A stretch of 64,000 nucleotides of DNA from an uncultured Lachnospiraceae bacterium (GCA_951801245.1 CATOMC010000003.1:1-64000), one strand, 5' to 3'. Positions 1-9,319 are shown, numbered from the stretch's first letter. The notes: generated by a model not told the origin, from the letters alone. Program-made: numbers and translations.

Positions 1-938
1 CTAAAATGACAGACTCATCCGTACAGTCAAGGGCAGTATCCACTCTTGGGAAAAAATCAATCGTTGTACCGCCTGCACTGGAAGAAAAAATGAAGGATGA
101 TCCGACTCTTGCAAAACAGGTAATGGAAAGAGTCGAGACATTTATTGCAGAGAAAGAGGCGACAAAGAGACCCAATAGAATATGTTCTTACATACTTGTT
201 CTGGATGAAGAAGGGGAGATCGCTCATACCTGTATAACAAGTGGTGGTGGAGTATCCGGCCCGACTGAAGCAGCACAGCGGCAGTTTGAAGCAGAGCAGG
301 AGGCAAAGAGAAAGCGGAGAGCTGAATATATGGGGATCGTTGAGGAAAGCGCCCTGAAACGTAAGCTGATGGAGCAGGAAGCGAACGAACAATATGATAA
401 GGCCAGTATAGCAAAGGAAAAGGTTTCGGCCGTTTATGAAAAAAACAGCATAGAAACTGTGGCGGAGAAATCAGCGCAGGACAAAGTGACCGAGTGCGGG
501 GAAAAAGACGGGGAACAGATCCGGAGAATGTCAGAGACAGATTTTGAGGAACGAGTGTTGCAAAGTGCCGGGCCGAATGCTCCACAATCTGTAAAAGATG
601 CTTGGATGAAGACGGTAAAAGAAGTTGGGGTAAACGGACTGGGTGAAACCAAGAATGGAAGGACACATATAACAGACATGCACATGCAGCAGATAATAGC
701 CAATTATTATGGCTTGCTGCATAGTAATGATATTCTGGGTGATTCCGTAGAGTCGGCAATACGGGCAACCCAGAAGGCTTTATATGATTTTGACCATCCC
801 TTAGAACCCGGCAAAGTCATAAGCATGGAGGAGCAGCAGGCCCGCATGAAAGAAAGGGAGTTTTATACGGTATTCTTGGAGAAATTGAAAAGGTTATAGG
901 GTGTCTGGCGGCTGTGTGATAAATAATTAAAAACAATG
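1..938 (+). repeat. Near-identical direct repeat, copy 1 (A gene)
   Basis: This stretch matches 2822-3635 almost base for base, apart from one 124-bp gap in the second copy and a handful of substitutions near the 3' end and in the flank. Identity stops about at the start of the B gene, so the recombined unit covers A and its 3' flank but not B. Confidence 0.9.
3..899 (+). CDS. Unnamed array protein A, copy 1 (5' end outside window)
   Basis: The reading frame enters from the left edge and runs to TAG. The visible part is hydrophilic and charged: a Lys/Glu/Arg-rich, probably helical stretch in the middle, then a compact C-terminal part ending in EFYTVFLEKLKRL. No signal peptide or membrane segment is visible, but the true N-terminus is missing. 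The second copy at 2506-3596 shows what is lost: about 105 residues starting MDLGVTGKWGKNYL. I do not recognise a function; it resembles Lachnospiraceae-specific paralogous families (possibly DUF6033, unverified). It is followed by PPC-like gene B1, and the same A-B order repeats downstream. It keeps the 124 bp that copy 2 has lost, so it is the intact version. Confidence 0.75.
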   Translation, partial: KMTDSSVQSRAVSTLGKKSIVVPPALEEKMKDDPTLAKQVMERVETFIAEKEATKRPNRICSYILVLDEEGEIAHTCITSGGGVSGPTEAAQRQFEAEQEAKRKRRAEYMGIVEESALKRKLMEQEANEQYDKASIAKEKVSAVYEKNSIETVAEKSAQDKVTECGEKDGEQIRRMSETDFEERVLQSAGPNAPQSVKDAWMKTVKEVGVNGLGETKNGRTHITDMHMQQIIANYYGLLHSNDILGDSVESAIRATQKALYDFDHPLEPGKVISMEEQQARMKEREFYTVFLEKLKRL

Positions 939-963
939 TATGGATAGCGAAGGGAGAAATGGA

Positions 964-2367
964 ATGGCTGTAATGAATCATGTGGTATTGCATTATGATC
1001 CTTTAGAATATGAATTTAAGCATAAGGCGGAGTTTTTTAAGAACAAGAAGGTAATTGGGGAAAATCAAAAGGTTTCAAATGATTATTTTTGGAAAAGTAA
1101 TAAGTATATAGGGAAGGATTGGACAGGAAGAGATTTAGATTTAACCTACCTCATTGACAAACCGGAAGGATATTTAAAGGGGCGGTTATCTGATGCAGAA
1201 GATGTGGACTATTATAAATTCGACACATTTTGGTATAGAACTCAAAATGTATTGTTATTAGGCAAGTATAATCTTAATCTGCAAATAACACTCGATCATA
1301 TTCCGGAAGGATGCGATTACAATTTGGTTCTTTATGATAGTGAAGGAAATCAAGTAGGGATTGGAGTGGATAATGGAAATGGTGGAAAAAGTATAACCTT
1401 ACCAAACTGGAACCTGGAAAACAGGGGTTATATGGTAAAGGTGCAGGCAAAGGACGGTTCTGATGTCAATCCTGATGAATATTATCATCTTTCCTTTCAG
1501 ACAAGTCAGGCAGATAAAAACCATATTATTGCTAAGCAAATGGAGGAAATGTCGGAGTATGGTTATGCATTACGGAAAAAATTACATGATGGTCAGGATG
1601 CAACAGAGGAGATACAGGCATTAGAAAAGATCAGAAAAAAATATAAGGATTATTATGCAGAGCAGCTGGATCAACTGCATATGGAGCAGGCAAAAGAATA
1701 TTTGCAAGGAGAAAAGGCTCCGGATAAAAATGACATAAAAGAACTGTTAGAAAAAATGGCAAAGGGAGAGAAGCTCACAGAACAGGAAAACGGTTTGGTT
1801 CATATTTTTGCTACGGCACAGGAACTTGATACTGCGAAAGCAAGTGCAGAATTAAGTTCAACATTAAAGGAAATAACGCAGAGGCTGGAAAGCGCAGGCA
1901 TAGATCTTTCGGAATATTCCTTTAATATAGAGATAGGTGCGGATGGAAAGACAACTGTAGATGGAATAGAGGATGGCTGGATAAAGTCAAAGGTTGAAAC
2001 CACCCTTAAAGAATTTTCAGAAAAACTTATGGATATCTATTTTACCTTGGATACTGATATACAAAATATGTCTGAAAAGGAAAGGGATCTCTTAAAAGCG
2101 GCAGTCGATCTGGAAAAATTCTTAAATAAGGCAACAAACGGAAAAGTATCACTTGATGATGTAAAAGTGGATCAGGGAATCATTGAAGGAATATCCCGTG
2201 ATTTGGATAAGTTGCTTAATGAGCCCGGAAATAATTTGACTTATTCAAATTATCAATCAGATATATTGGCAATCAAGAATTATGAACGGACACAGCACAA
2301 GAGAATTTTAGCTGAATTAAATGTCGGATTTCGTGTTAGAAATGGCAAAATTCAGATAAAAAGATAA
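964..2367 (+). CDS. PPC-like domain protein B1
   Basis: About 467 residues from the preferred start. ATG 964 is chosen over the in-frame ATG 940 because an AAGGGAG-type ribosome site lies about 8 nt before it. Residues near 75-180 have the pattern of a bacterial pre-peptidase C-terminal (PPC) beta-sandwich: a DVDYYKF strand, then GCDYNLVLYDSEGNQVG, then SITLPNW and a final YMVKV strand. The rest is highly charged and helical, with likely coiled coil. No signal peptide is visible. It is paralogous to B2 (3650-5212), sharing DVD(Y/F)Y and PEGCDY..LYD..GNQVG, but B1 is AT-rich and its DNA is strongly diverged. PPC domains usually occur in secreted hydrolases; here there is no enzyme domain, so the role is unknown. 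Confidence 0.75.
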   Translation: MAVMNHVVLHYDPLEYEFKHKAEFFKNKKVIGENQKVSNDYFWKSNKYIGKDWTGRDLDLTYLIDKPEGYLKGRLSDAEDVDYYKFDTFWYRTQNVLLLGKYNLNLQITLDHIPEGCDYNLVLYDSEGNQVGIGVDNGNGGKSITLPNWNLENRGYMVKVQAKDGSDVNPDEYYHLSFQTSQADKNHIIAKQMEEMSEYGYALRKKLHDGQDATEEIQALEKIRKKYKDYYAEQLDQLHMEQAKEYLQGEKAPDKNDIKELLEKMAKGEKLTEQENGLVHIFATAQELDTAKASAELSSTLKEITQRLESAGIDLSEYSFNIEIGADGKTTVDGIEDGWIKSKVETTLKEFSEKLMDIYFTLDTDIQNMSEKERDLLKAAVDLEKFLNKATNGKVSLDDVKVDQGIIEGISRDLDKLLNEPGNNLTYSNYQSDILAIKNYERTQHKRILAELNVGFRVRNGKIQIKR

Positions 2368-2405
2368 TGTGTCAATATAGATATTACTCAATATAAAATT
2401 TATAG

Positions 2406-2492
2406 TCATTTGGTGCAATCAGGGTTGGAAATGTGGGTGTGACGGCCGACAAACTCTATGAAGCGGTAATGGATATTGCGCGGGAAAGGTAG
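2406..2492 (+). pseudogene. C-terminal fragment of an unidentified gene
   Basis: A 28-codon open stretch ending in TAG encodes VGNVGVTADKLYEAVMDIAR, which looks like real protein, but it has no start codon in a sensible place and follows a stop. It sits between B1 and A2 and may be the tail of a third array component deleted during duplication. Inference only. Confidence 0.35.
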
Positions 2493-2505
2493 AGGAGAGA
2501 TGAAG

Positions 2506-3596
2506 ATGGATTTAGGCGTAACAGGTAAATGGGGAAAGAATTATCTTTCAGGGCAGTACCGGAAGAACGCGGCGGCAGGCACAAACGGAGGCGTGGGTTT
2601 TGCGGAACTTGCGGCGGCAAAGGCTGCAGGTCAGTCGGATGTATCGGGAATAAGTTTTAAGGATATGTGGCAGACGAGATTTCCCGGAGCCTATTATCAT
2701 GTAATGGATGGATATAAGATATCACAGGGTACATGGGAAAGGCTGGATTTTCCGCATGATGATTTTTTCTATAATAAAGTTGACGGATCTATTTTAGACT
2801 GGAAGCCAACCGGGCCGGAACCTAAAATGACAGACTCATCCGTACAGTCAAGGGCAGTATCCACTCTTGGGAAAAAATCAATCGTTGTACCGCCTGCACT
2901 GGAAGAAAAAATGAAGGATGATCCGACTCTTGCAAAACAGGTAATGGAGTATCCGGCCCGACTGAAGCAGCACAGCGGCAGTTTGAAGCAGAGCAGGAGG
3001 CAAAGAGAAAGCGGAGAGCTGAATATATGGGGATCGTTGAGGAAAGCGCCCTGAAACGTAAGCTGATGGAGCAGGAAGCGAACGAACAATATGATAAGGC
3101 CAGTATAGCAAAGGAAAAGGTTTCGGCCGTTTATGAAAAAAACAGCATAGAAACTGTGGCGGAGAAATCAGCGCAGGACAAAGTGACCGAGTGCGGGGAA
3201 AAAGACGGGGAACAGATCCGGAGAATGTCAGAGACAGATTTTGAGGAACGAGTGTTGCAAAGTGCCGGGCCGAATGCTCCACAATCTGTAAAAGATGCTT
3301 GGATGAAGACGGTAAAAGAAGTTGGGGTAAACGGACTGGGTGAAACCAAGAATGGAAGGACACATATAACAGACATGCACATGCAGCAGATAATAGCCAA
3401 TTATTATGGCTTGCTGCATAGTAATGATATTCTGGGTGATTCCGTAGAGTCGGCAATACGGGCAACCCAGAAGGCTTTATATGATTTTGACCATCCCTTA
3501 GAACCCGGCAAAGTCATAAGCATGGAGGAGCAGCAGGCCCGCATGAAAGAAAGAGAGTTTTATACGGTATTTTTGGAGAAATTGAAAAGGTTATAG
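2506..3596 (+). pseudogene. Array protein A, copy 2, frameshifted by a 124-bp deletion
   Basis: Start ATG 2506 follows AGAGGAG at about 8 nt; ATG 2500 is also in frame. The N-terminal part (MDLGVTGKWGKNYL...) reads normally and joins sequence identical to copy 1 from 2822. After GTAATGGA at about 2948 the bases equivalent to 128-251 of copy 1 are missing. Both deletion edges carry TGGA. Since 124 is not a multiple of three, the upper frame runs into a stop at 3054 while the correct C-terminal frame resumes from about 3027 to 3596. The N-terminal half may still be translated. The junction is what a microhomology deletion leaves. Confidence 0.85.
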
Positions 3597-3635
3597 GGTG
3601 TCTGGCGGCTGTATGATAAATAATTGAAAACAATG
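2822..3635 (+). repeat. Near-identical direct repeat, copy 2 (A gene)
   Basis: Second copy of the repeat at 1-938, offset 2821 bp before the deletion and 2697 bp after it. The difference of 124 bp is the deletion. Identity extends past the A stop codon to just before B2. Confidence 0.9.
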
Positions 3636-3649
3636 GAGGAATATCAGCA

Positions 3650-5212
3650 ATGGAGATCAGTAACGTAAAGGAACAAGGTTCCACATGGGGAGCGGCTTTC
3701 AGTAAAAGACCGATATTCTTTATGTCAAGAAAAGAAATGGAGGCTTGTGTCGATGCGAATGGGGTAATACATAAGAGCAGGCTTAAGAACGTGGAACTGC
3801 GGGAGGACACCTGCACCCTCAGCAGCAACGATACTTACCGCAGATCGAACACCACCTATGAGGTCTATGACAAGGATAAGGGCAGCGCGTTTCTTGACCT
3901 GAATTTTCTGATCAAGGATGAGACCAGCAGCCTGAAAGGAAGCCTCAGCGATAAAAATGATGTAGATTTCTATAACTTCACCATACCGTTTTTGAGGTTT
4001 CAGCGCAATTACTTTGGCGTCGAAGCCTACATAGATATGCCGGAGGGCTGTGATTACGACCTTACCCTGTATGACGAGTACGGCAATCAGGTAGGGAAGG
4101 CGGAGTGGGACGGCGAAGGACGGAAAAAGCTGTCCGTTCCGAATTGGGATATGGATACCAACAAATATTGCCTCAAGGTAGAAAACGGAAACGGGGAAGA
4201 GGTATCTCCGAATGATTTTTACAGGATCAGTTTTCATGTCACCGATAATAAGGAGCATGAAAAGACCGATGCCGTCAGGGAAGCGTATGGAAATCTTTAC
4301 AGCGCCTATAGCCGGAAAGACGAAAACTGGCGGGACTATCTTGACCGATATAATGAAGTTCTGCGGGAGACGGAGCAGAATTACCGGAAGGAGCTGGAAG
4401 AACTCCACAAAAAACAGTTTGCGGGACTGCCGGAGGGAAAGAAGTATCAGGGCGGGCGCACCGTGGACGAACTGCTGCAGGATCTGGCAGAAGGGAAGGA
4501 ACTGAGCGAGGCGGAGCGGGAGTATGTAAAGATCTTTGCCAATCTCAAAGATGCGGAAAAGGCACAGCAGAAGGCGGAACTGAAAAATGATCTTACGGAG
4601 GACTTCATGAAGGATCTGGAAGACAGGGGTGTTTCCCGTGAGGATATCGAGGGGATGCGCGTGAGGATCAGAAGTAACGGAGACGTGGCCGTGGATGGGA
4701 TAGAGGACGAGAATATCAGGGAACAGGTGCAGAAGCTGGTGAGTGAAAAGTACAGCGATAAAATGTACCGGTATTATATAGGAACCGCTGACAGCGTGGG
4801 GAATCTGCCTGAGAATGCATACCAATATGCTACGGACGTGCAGGAGGTGAAGCGTTACCTGAAAGGCGTTACCGGACAGGATGTCTCCTTGAAGAATCTT
4901 TATATGCTGCCTGATGGGAACATTGGCGGTCTGCCCGGCAAGGCGGATAAGCTGATCAACCATACAAAGGATAATGTTAAGGTCGATCAGATGCGGGATG
5001 CCCTCAGAAATATCATAGGAAATATCGGGGTGAGCGGCGATGTGGGGATTCCCGATTTCACGTCACAGTTCCAGTTTCAGAATGGGGCGTTTTCTGTTGT
5101 GGACAGCGGTTTTGCGGTAAATATGGGTGCGCTGGAGGGGCGGCTGACACCACACTACTCCGGCAATATGTATTCCGATATGTATAAGTATCAGTTCAGA
5201 AAAGTTTTATAA
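3650..5212 (+). CDS. PPC-like domain protein B2
   Basis: 520 residues; ATG 3650 is preceded by GGAGG 10 nt upstream. Same architecture as B1: a roughly 80-residue N-terminal lead, a PPC-like beta-sandwich near residues 85-200 (DVDFYNF, PEGCDYDLTLYDEYGNQVG, LSVPNWDMD, YCLKVENGNGEEV), then long charged helices rich in Glu/Lys/Arg, and a C-terminal extension of some 45 residues that B1 lacks. No signal peptide, lipobox or membrane segment. Codon use is more GC-rich than B1, so the two B genes have very different histories although the A genes beside them are almost identical. Function unknown. It closes the A-B-A-B array; decayed mobile DNA begins right after it. Confidence 0.75.
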   Translation: MEISNVKEQGSTWGAAFSKRPIFFMSRKEMEACVDANGVIHKSRLKNVELREDTCTLSSNDTYRRSNTTYEVYDKDKGSAFLDLNFLIKDETSSLKGSLSDKNDVDFYNFTIPFLRFQRNYFGVEAYIDMPEGCDYDLTLYDEYGNQVGKAEWDGEGRKKLSVPNWDMDTNKYCLKVENGNGEEVSPNDFYRISFHVTDNKEHEKTDAVREAYGNLYSAYSRKDENWRDYLDRYNEVLRETEQNYRKELEELHKKQFAGLPEGKKYQGGRTVDELLQDLAEGKELSEAEREYVKIFANLKDAEKAQQKAELKNDLTEDFMKDLEDRGVSREDIEGMRVRIRSNGDVAVDGIEDENIREQVQKLVSEKYSDKMYRYYIGTADSVGNLPENAYQYATDVQEVKRYLKGVTGQDVSLKNLYMLPDGNIGGLPGKADKLINHTKDNVKVDQMRDALRNIIGNIGVSGDVGIPDFTSQFQFQNGAFSVVDSGFAVNMGALEGRLTPHYSGNMYSDMYKYQFRKVL

Positions 5213-5375
5213 ATAAAACAAAGGCAGTGTCGATCATATGGCTGATTACTGGACAAAACTGCTGATGTAATAGCAAAGGAAGTCTGACAGAGAATGTGGT
5301 GGATAAAACGGAGGCTGCGTTATTGTTATCCAGCACCCTATGCTCCAAGTCTTTCTTATATTCGTCAAATTAAAT

Positions 5376-5502
5376 GAAGGTACTGGCTCATATATTCTGA
5401 TGTATTTTACAGCAGAGTGTTTGAACCAGTACCTTCTTGTGTTATCATATCAAAGTTACAAGAATAGCAGGTATCCCACCGACCAAAGTTTGATACCTGC
5501 TA
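5376..5502. repeat. Two inverted repeats in the 5213-5559 intergenic stretch
   Basis: The 347-bp gap after B2 holds no convincing gene. It contains two stem-loops: GAAGGTACTGG (5376-5386) pairing with CCAGTACCTTC (5426-5436), and TAGCAGGTATC (5465-5475) pairing with GATACCTGCTA (5492-5502). They lie just upstream of a decayed transposon gene and may belong to its left end. No T-run follows either, so neither is a clear terminator. Confidence 0.5.
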
Positions 5503-5559
5503 TCATAACAATCCTCACAGTGCTGCATCTTTCAATGTAACACTGCAAGCAACACTATT

Positions 5560-5905
5560 ATGATAACAATTACGGTACCTTTTGACAATCCACTCAATCA
5601 AAAAACTTATGAAAATATCATCAACACCTTACAGTTCCACCAGCTACAGTGTACCTGTGGCCATCCTGGATGCTTAACCCTCCATGGTTATTACACCCGC
5701 TCTCTCAAAAAAGACGATTCCGGGATCTCTTTATCTATCTGTCGCGTCAGATGCTCTCACTGTGGCAGGACCCATGCTTTACTTCCTTCTTTACTTGTTC
5801 CTTATTCCCAGGTATCCCTGCAGGATCAGATTTCTATCATTTCTGCCTATGAGGCTTCTGGAGATTATGAGGAAATCATGGATGGAACTCCCGCCGTTGA
5901 TGAAA
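5560..5905 (+). pseudogene. DUF6431-type transposon protein, truncated
   Basis: The reading frame begins MITITVPFDNPLNQK and contains two zinc-ribbon-like Cys pairs (CTCGHPGC, CSHCGRTHALLPS) followed by LLVPYSQVSLQDQ. I recognise this as the N-terminal DUF6431 domain found in a Clostridia transposon system, where it normally continues into a longer DNA-binding or transposase-associated protein. Here the frame breaks after about residue 115 (GTPAVDEN) and joins the tail of a different gene. The domain name is from memory of the motif order. Confidence 0.6.
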
Positions 5906-6217
5906 ATCTCATTGCATGCAACACTTCGTCTTAGTGTCCATGAACCATTCCGTCAAAGGATCATCATGAACTATGAGATCCCTGCATTTACCAGGGAAGA
6001 AGGACGATCCTATGTCCTTGAAAAACTAAAGGGCGCTGGCGCTGCCAGAGCAGTTTTTGAAGATGCTGCACTGGAAGCCATCCTAAATGCATCCGATGGA
6101 ACCCCGCGTGTCATCAACAATCTATGCAACAGTTGTCTTCTGATTGGAGACTCCAGGAAGAGTAACATGATCACAGCAGAAATCGTCATGCAGGCAATTA
6201 ACAATAATGAGATTTAG
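5906..6217 (+). pseudogene. C-terminal fragment of transposon AAA ATPase (ExeA/TniB-like)
   Basis: In a frame different from the preceding fragment, the sequence encodes a winged or lid-type ATPase tail: TLRLSVHEPFRQRI, NYEIPAFTREEGRSYV, NASDGTPRVINNLCN and TAEIVMQAINNNEI. The R(V/M)INNLCN motif is typical of the sensor-2 region of ExeA-like and TniB-like AAA proteins. Walker A and B are absent, so it is a remnant left when an internal deletion fused it to the DUF6431 gene. A clean terminator follows 5 bp after its stop. Confidence 0.6.
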
Positions 6218-6221
6218 CAGC

Positions 6222-6244
6222 AAAAGCAGGGCAGCCTGCTTTTT
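6222..6244 (+). terminator. Intrinsic terminator after the transposon remnant
   Basis: AAAAGCAGG (6222-6230), a 4-nt loop, then CCTGCTTTT (6235-6243) makes a 9-bp hairpin running into a T-run. Confidence 0.75.
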
Positions 6245-6354
6245 GCATTTCCTCCGATCTGTGAATTTGCTTCAATTTTTATAACGATCAGATAACTTGC
6301 TGATGTTGGTGCAGGCAATCTGCTAATACTCAACACACAAAGCCAAAATCAGGC

Positions 6355-6392
6355 GCATCTAATCTGCATGGAACTGGTGCATCTAATTTGCA
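6355..6392. repeat. Short direct repeats, possible transposon end
   Basis: GCATCTAATYTGCA occurs twice, at 6355-6368 and 6379-6392, 24 bp apart, with a weaker relative near 6311. Iterated short repeats just beyond the ATPase fragment fit the transposase-binding end of the decayed element. Confidence 0.45.
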
Positions 6393-6404
6393 GGACAACA
6401 CGTT

Positions 6405-6665
6405 ATGACAAATATAACAAATTATGGCTATCATGTTCAAAAGATGGGTGGAGGAACAGGCTCGACATTACCGGGTATGTTTCAGTTTTCGCAATTAAAC
6501 AGCAACAGCATACAGTCACGATTAAAAGCTGCGGGTATTGACACAGGCAGCAGGCAGTATAAAGCCGTTATCCGGCAAATGGCAAAGGACGGCTGTACTG
6601 GCAGTATGTTTACATGTGTTCAGGCAATTAAAAATCTGATGAAAAACTATAATCAGAGCCTTCCG
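6405..6665 (+). pseudogene. N-terminal fragment of a paralogous Clostridia protein (DUF3879-like?)
   Basis: ATG 6405 begins about 85 residues: a Gly/Thr-rich lead, then FSQLNSNSIQSRLKAAGI, RQYKAVIRQMAKDG and VQAIKNLMKNY. The order 'short helix, GI-D-T-SRQYKAVI, MFT-VQAIKNLM-NY' is familiar from the N-termini of a Clostridia family I associate with DUF3879, but the rest of that protein is missing: near 6660 the frame runs into unrelated integrative-element DNA. The name is tentative. No clear ribosome site is present. Confidence 0.4.
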
Positions 6666-6666
6666 G

Positions 6667-6993
6667 CTGGCGGACAACAAGGTGGGCGAGCTGGCACAGT
6701 GGGACGTTGACCTGCTCCCGCTGGAGCTGGCGGACATTGCGCAGGATATGGCGGTGTTCGGCTTTGAGAGCATTTCCGAGGAGGAGTTTGGCGAGGAATT
6801 TACGCTGGATTCCGGGGAGAAAAAGCCTTACCAGCAGATCAGCCTTACCCTGCATGACAAGCAGGCGGCGCTTATCATGGCCTGTATTGACTACGTCCAC
6901 GACCATGAAGAAGTGGGGGAGACCTTCGGCAATGAGAACCGGAAGGGCAGCGGTGTATATGAGGTGGTGAGGCAATGGGCCGAGCAACTGTAG
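6667..6993 (+). pseudogene. Integrative-element ParB/methylase-type protein, fragment
   Basis: The frame LADNKVGELAQWDVDLL continues into PLELADIAQDMAVFGFES, then ISLTLHDKQAALIMACIDYV and ETFGNENRKGSGVYEVVRQW. This is the middle to C-terminal part of ParB-N-domain or modification-methylase proteins carried by Clostridia conjugative elements. The N-terminal nuclease or ParB fold and the methylase motifs are absent. It abuts the preceding fragment without a spacer and ends directly at a recombinase fragment. Confidence 0.55.
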
Positions 6994-7639
6994 CGGTCAT
7001 ACGGTCAAAGCCTATCGGACGGCACTGAACCAACTGCTCGATTTTACAAAAGAACAGAGGCAGCTCCGGCTGGTGGACATTACATTTGACATACTGGATG
7101 GCGGAATGGCAGAAAAATACCTCGATTTTTTGGAAGAGACAAAAAAATGCAGTATAAAAACCCGGAATTATCGGCTGAACTGCCTGCGGGCTTTTTATAG
7201 CTATGCAGCAATGAGGGACACCTCACTTGTGGTTTATCAGTCCACTCTGTTCCAGATTCCTTTTAAGAAAACAGAAAAAGTGGAAACTGTCGATTATCTG
7301 AGCAGGGGAGCGATCCATGCCATGCTGGCACAGCCAGATGCCAGCAGCAAAAAAGGGACGCGCAATCTGTTCCTTATGACCCTGATGTATGATACAGCAG
7401 CCCGGGTTCAGGAAGTCATAGATTTAAAAATCTGCAATGTACGGCTGGGGGATGGGCGACTGCACAGGGACTATCTCAAGCAGGAACACCCCGCACGGTA
7501 CAGCTCCCTTATCCTGACAGGGGAATTATGGACATACCTTGTAGCTTTGAATATTCTGAAAAGTTATTGTAGTATAATGGAGCCATCCCACACTAGAGAA
7601 CACAAAATATCGGGAAAATTTAAGATTTTGCTTGTATAA
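6992..7639 (+). pseudogene. Tyrosine recombinase, truncated at both ends
   Basis: From SGHTVKAYRTALNQLLDF onward this is a phage-integrase SAM-like N-terminal domain followed by the start of the catalytic domain. LMYDTAARVQEVIDL carries the first catalytic Arg in the usual context. The frame then drifts after about 7550 into unrelated residues and stops at 7639; the HxxR, His/Trp and Tyr nucleophile region is absent. There is no start codon at the 5' side, where it joins the previous fragment. It cannot be an active integrase. Confidence 0.7.
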
Positions 7640-7675
7640 TATAATTACAGTGACACAGGAAGGAGAAGGATACCC

Positions 7676-8500
7676 ATGAATAATTGGAATAGCGGTATAC
7701 GTAATGCAATTTGTTACATTGAAGAGCATCTGACCGAGGATATTGATGTAAATGAAATCGCAAGCAAAGCATTTGTGTCAAGTTTCTACTTTCAAAAAAT
7801 ATTCAATGTATTATGTGGATTTACAGTTGGGGAGTACATCAAAAACCGCCGTCTGACTCTAGCTGCCCAAGAACTTTGTTCATCCGATATCAAGGTGCTT
7901 GATGTTGCACTGAAGTATGGATACAGTTCGCCTGACAGCTTTGCAAAAGCATTCACTAAATTTCATGGGATAACGCCTTCCCAGGCAAGAGAAAAGAATT
8001 GCAGCCTAAATTCTGTAGCTCCGCTGAAAATAAAACTTACATTGGAGGGTGGTACTATGTTAGAGTATAAAATTGTGGAAAAAGAACAGTTCACAGTTAT
8101 GGGAGTTTCTCGTAAATTCAATTCGGAAACTTCTTATCAAAAAATTCCTGAGTTTTGGCAGGAACATATGAAAAGCGAGAATGGGAAAATCGTATGTGGA
8201 ATGTATGGGATCTGCATGGACAGTGAAGGTCAAAACTTTGAATATTTGATAGCTGATAATTACAGTCCGGCAAGCGAAGTTCCTGAGGGATTGGAAACAA
8301 GAGTAATTCCAGCCGGGACATGGGCAGTATTTCCCTGTTATGGAGCATTGCCGAAATCTTTACAGGATGTGAATACAAAAATATGGAGCGAGTGGCTTCC
8401 CTCCTGTAAGGTATATAAGCTTGCAGGTAATTATAATATTGAGATGTATACGAAAGATATGAATTACAGCGAAATCTGGATACCTATAGAAAAGAATTGA
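7676..8500 (+). CDS. AraC-family regulator with GyrI-like effector domain
   Basis: 274 residues; ATG 7676 is preceded by AAGGAGAAGG. Residues 1-105 form the two helix-turn-helix AraC DNA-binding domain (IEEHLTEDIDVNEIASKAF; DVALKYGYSSPDSFAKAFTKFHGITPSQAR). Residues from about 125 form a GyrI-like or SOUL-like small-molecule-binding domain (TVMGVSRKF, AGTWAVFPCYG, IEMYTKDMNYSEIWIPI). Proteins of this layout usually sense drugs or cationic metabolites and act on a neighbouring transporter or enzyme. Here both neighbours are decayed mobile DNA, so its target is not visible. It is intact and has TATAAT-like boxes at 7635-7645. It may be cargo of the dead element. Confidence 0.85.
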   Translation: MNNWNSGIRNAICYIEEHLTEDIDVNEIASKAFVSSFYFQKIFNVLCGFTVGEYIKNRRLTLAAQELCSSDIKVLDVALKYGYSSPDSFAKAFTKFHGITPSQAREKNCSLNSVAPLKIKLTLEGGTMLEYKIVEKEQFTVMGVSRKFNSETSYQKIPEFWQEHMKSENGKIVCGMYGICMDSEGQNFEYLIADNYSPASEVPEGLETRVIPAGTWAVFPCYGALPKSLQDVNTKIWSEWLPSCKVYKLAGNYNIEMYTKDMNYSEIWIPIEKN

Positions 8501-8615
8501 TAACCAGAAATCTTGGTGAATCCTTCTCAATTTCTTGATAGTTCACTTCCCAACTGAATTAGAACTACCACAAAATACCGTTGCATGGATAAAAAACCCA
8601 AGCAATGGTATTTCT

Positions 8616-9244
8616 TTATCTCCGTTTCATCCTGCTCAACGGCGAATCCTTATATGCCGGAGTTTTCTTCATAACATTCTTCAAAACCATACGCTCCTGC
8701 TCCGACAGCTTCTCATATCGGATTTGAAGCTGCGTACACATAAGGGCAGTGAACACATCCAGATAGGAACCCGGCACGGCCAGTGCCTTCTTTGCGTCCT
8801 TGATTAGTTTCATGGCATTGGAGCCGTCCGGTGCACTGTCCGTATCGTCCTTGTGCGCTTCCCTTATGGCATGAAGGATAGTGTCCCAAGTCTGGTGCGT
8901 GACCTGACAGAAATAATCTTCTTCCTGTATCGGCATGGCTTCCGACGCCTTTAAAGCAGTATCTTCCTCCACCGGCTGATATTGGGAATGGACTTGCCCC
9001 GCAGGACTTTCAGAAGGCTGTTGAAGTTTTGGAAGTGGGCGGTTGCCACACCATCTACATAAATTTCCGTGTCCGTCATCAGGGTAACAAAATCCTCATG
9101 TGTGGCAATCTCACACAGCAGCCGGTTGTTGATACGCCCGCTTTTCAGCAGCTCCACCATGCCGTCACTCAAATGCAGCTCTGTAAGTTCCAAGCCCGGA
9201 TGGTTTCGTTTATGCAAATGAAGCAGGTCATCCGGTATTCCCAT
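8616..9244 (-). pseudogene. Unidentified minus-strand gene with a one-base frameshift
   Basis: Two overlapping minus-strand frames read as one protein. The first (from 9244) begins MGIPDDLLHLHKRNHPGLEL and runs to FNSLLKVLRGKSIP; the second continues QPVEEDTALKASEAMPIQEE to the end at 8616. They join if one base is restored in the G-run at 8984-8986. I do not recognise the family; the acidic C-terminal half resembles accessory proteins of integrative elements, and its location among such remnants supports that. No gene was found in the 115-bp gap between it and the AraC regulator. Confidence 0.5.
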
Positions 9245-9319
9245 TTAGAAGTGCTGACACAGGAAGTGGTTGATATATTTATAAAATGTGAAATGCAAAT
9301 GTAAAGCATAATTAAATTA

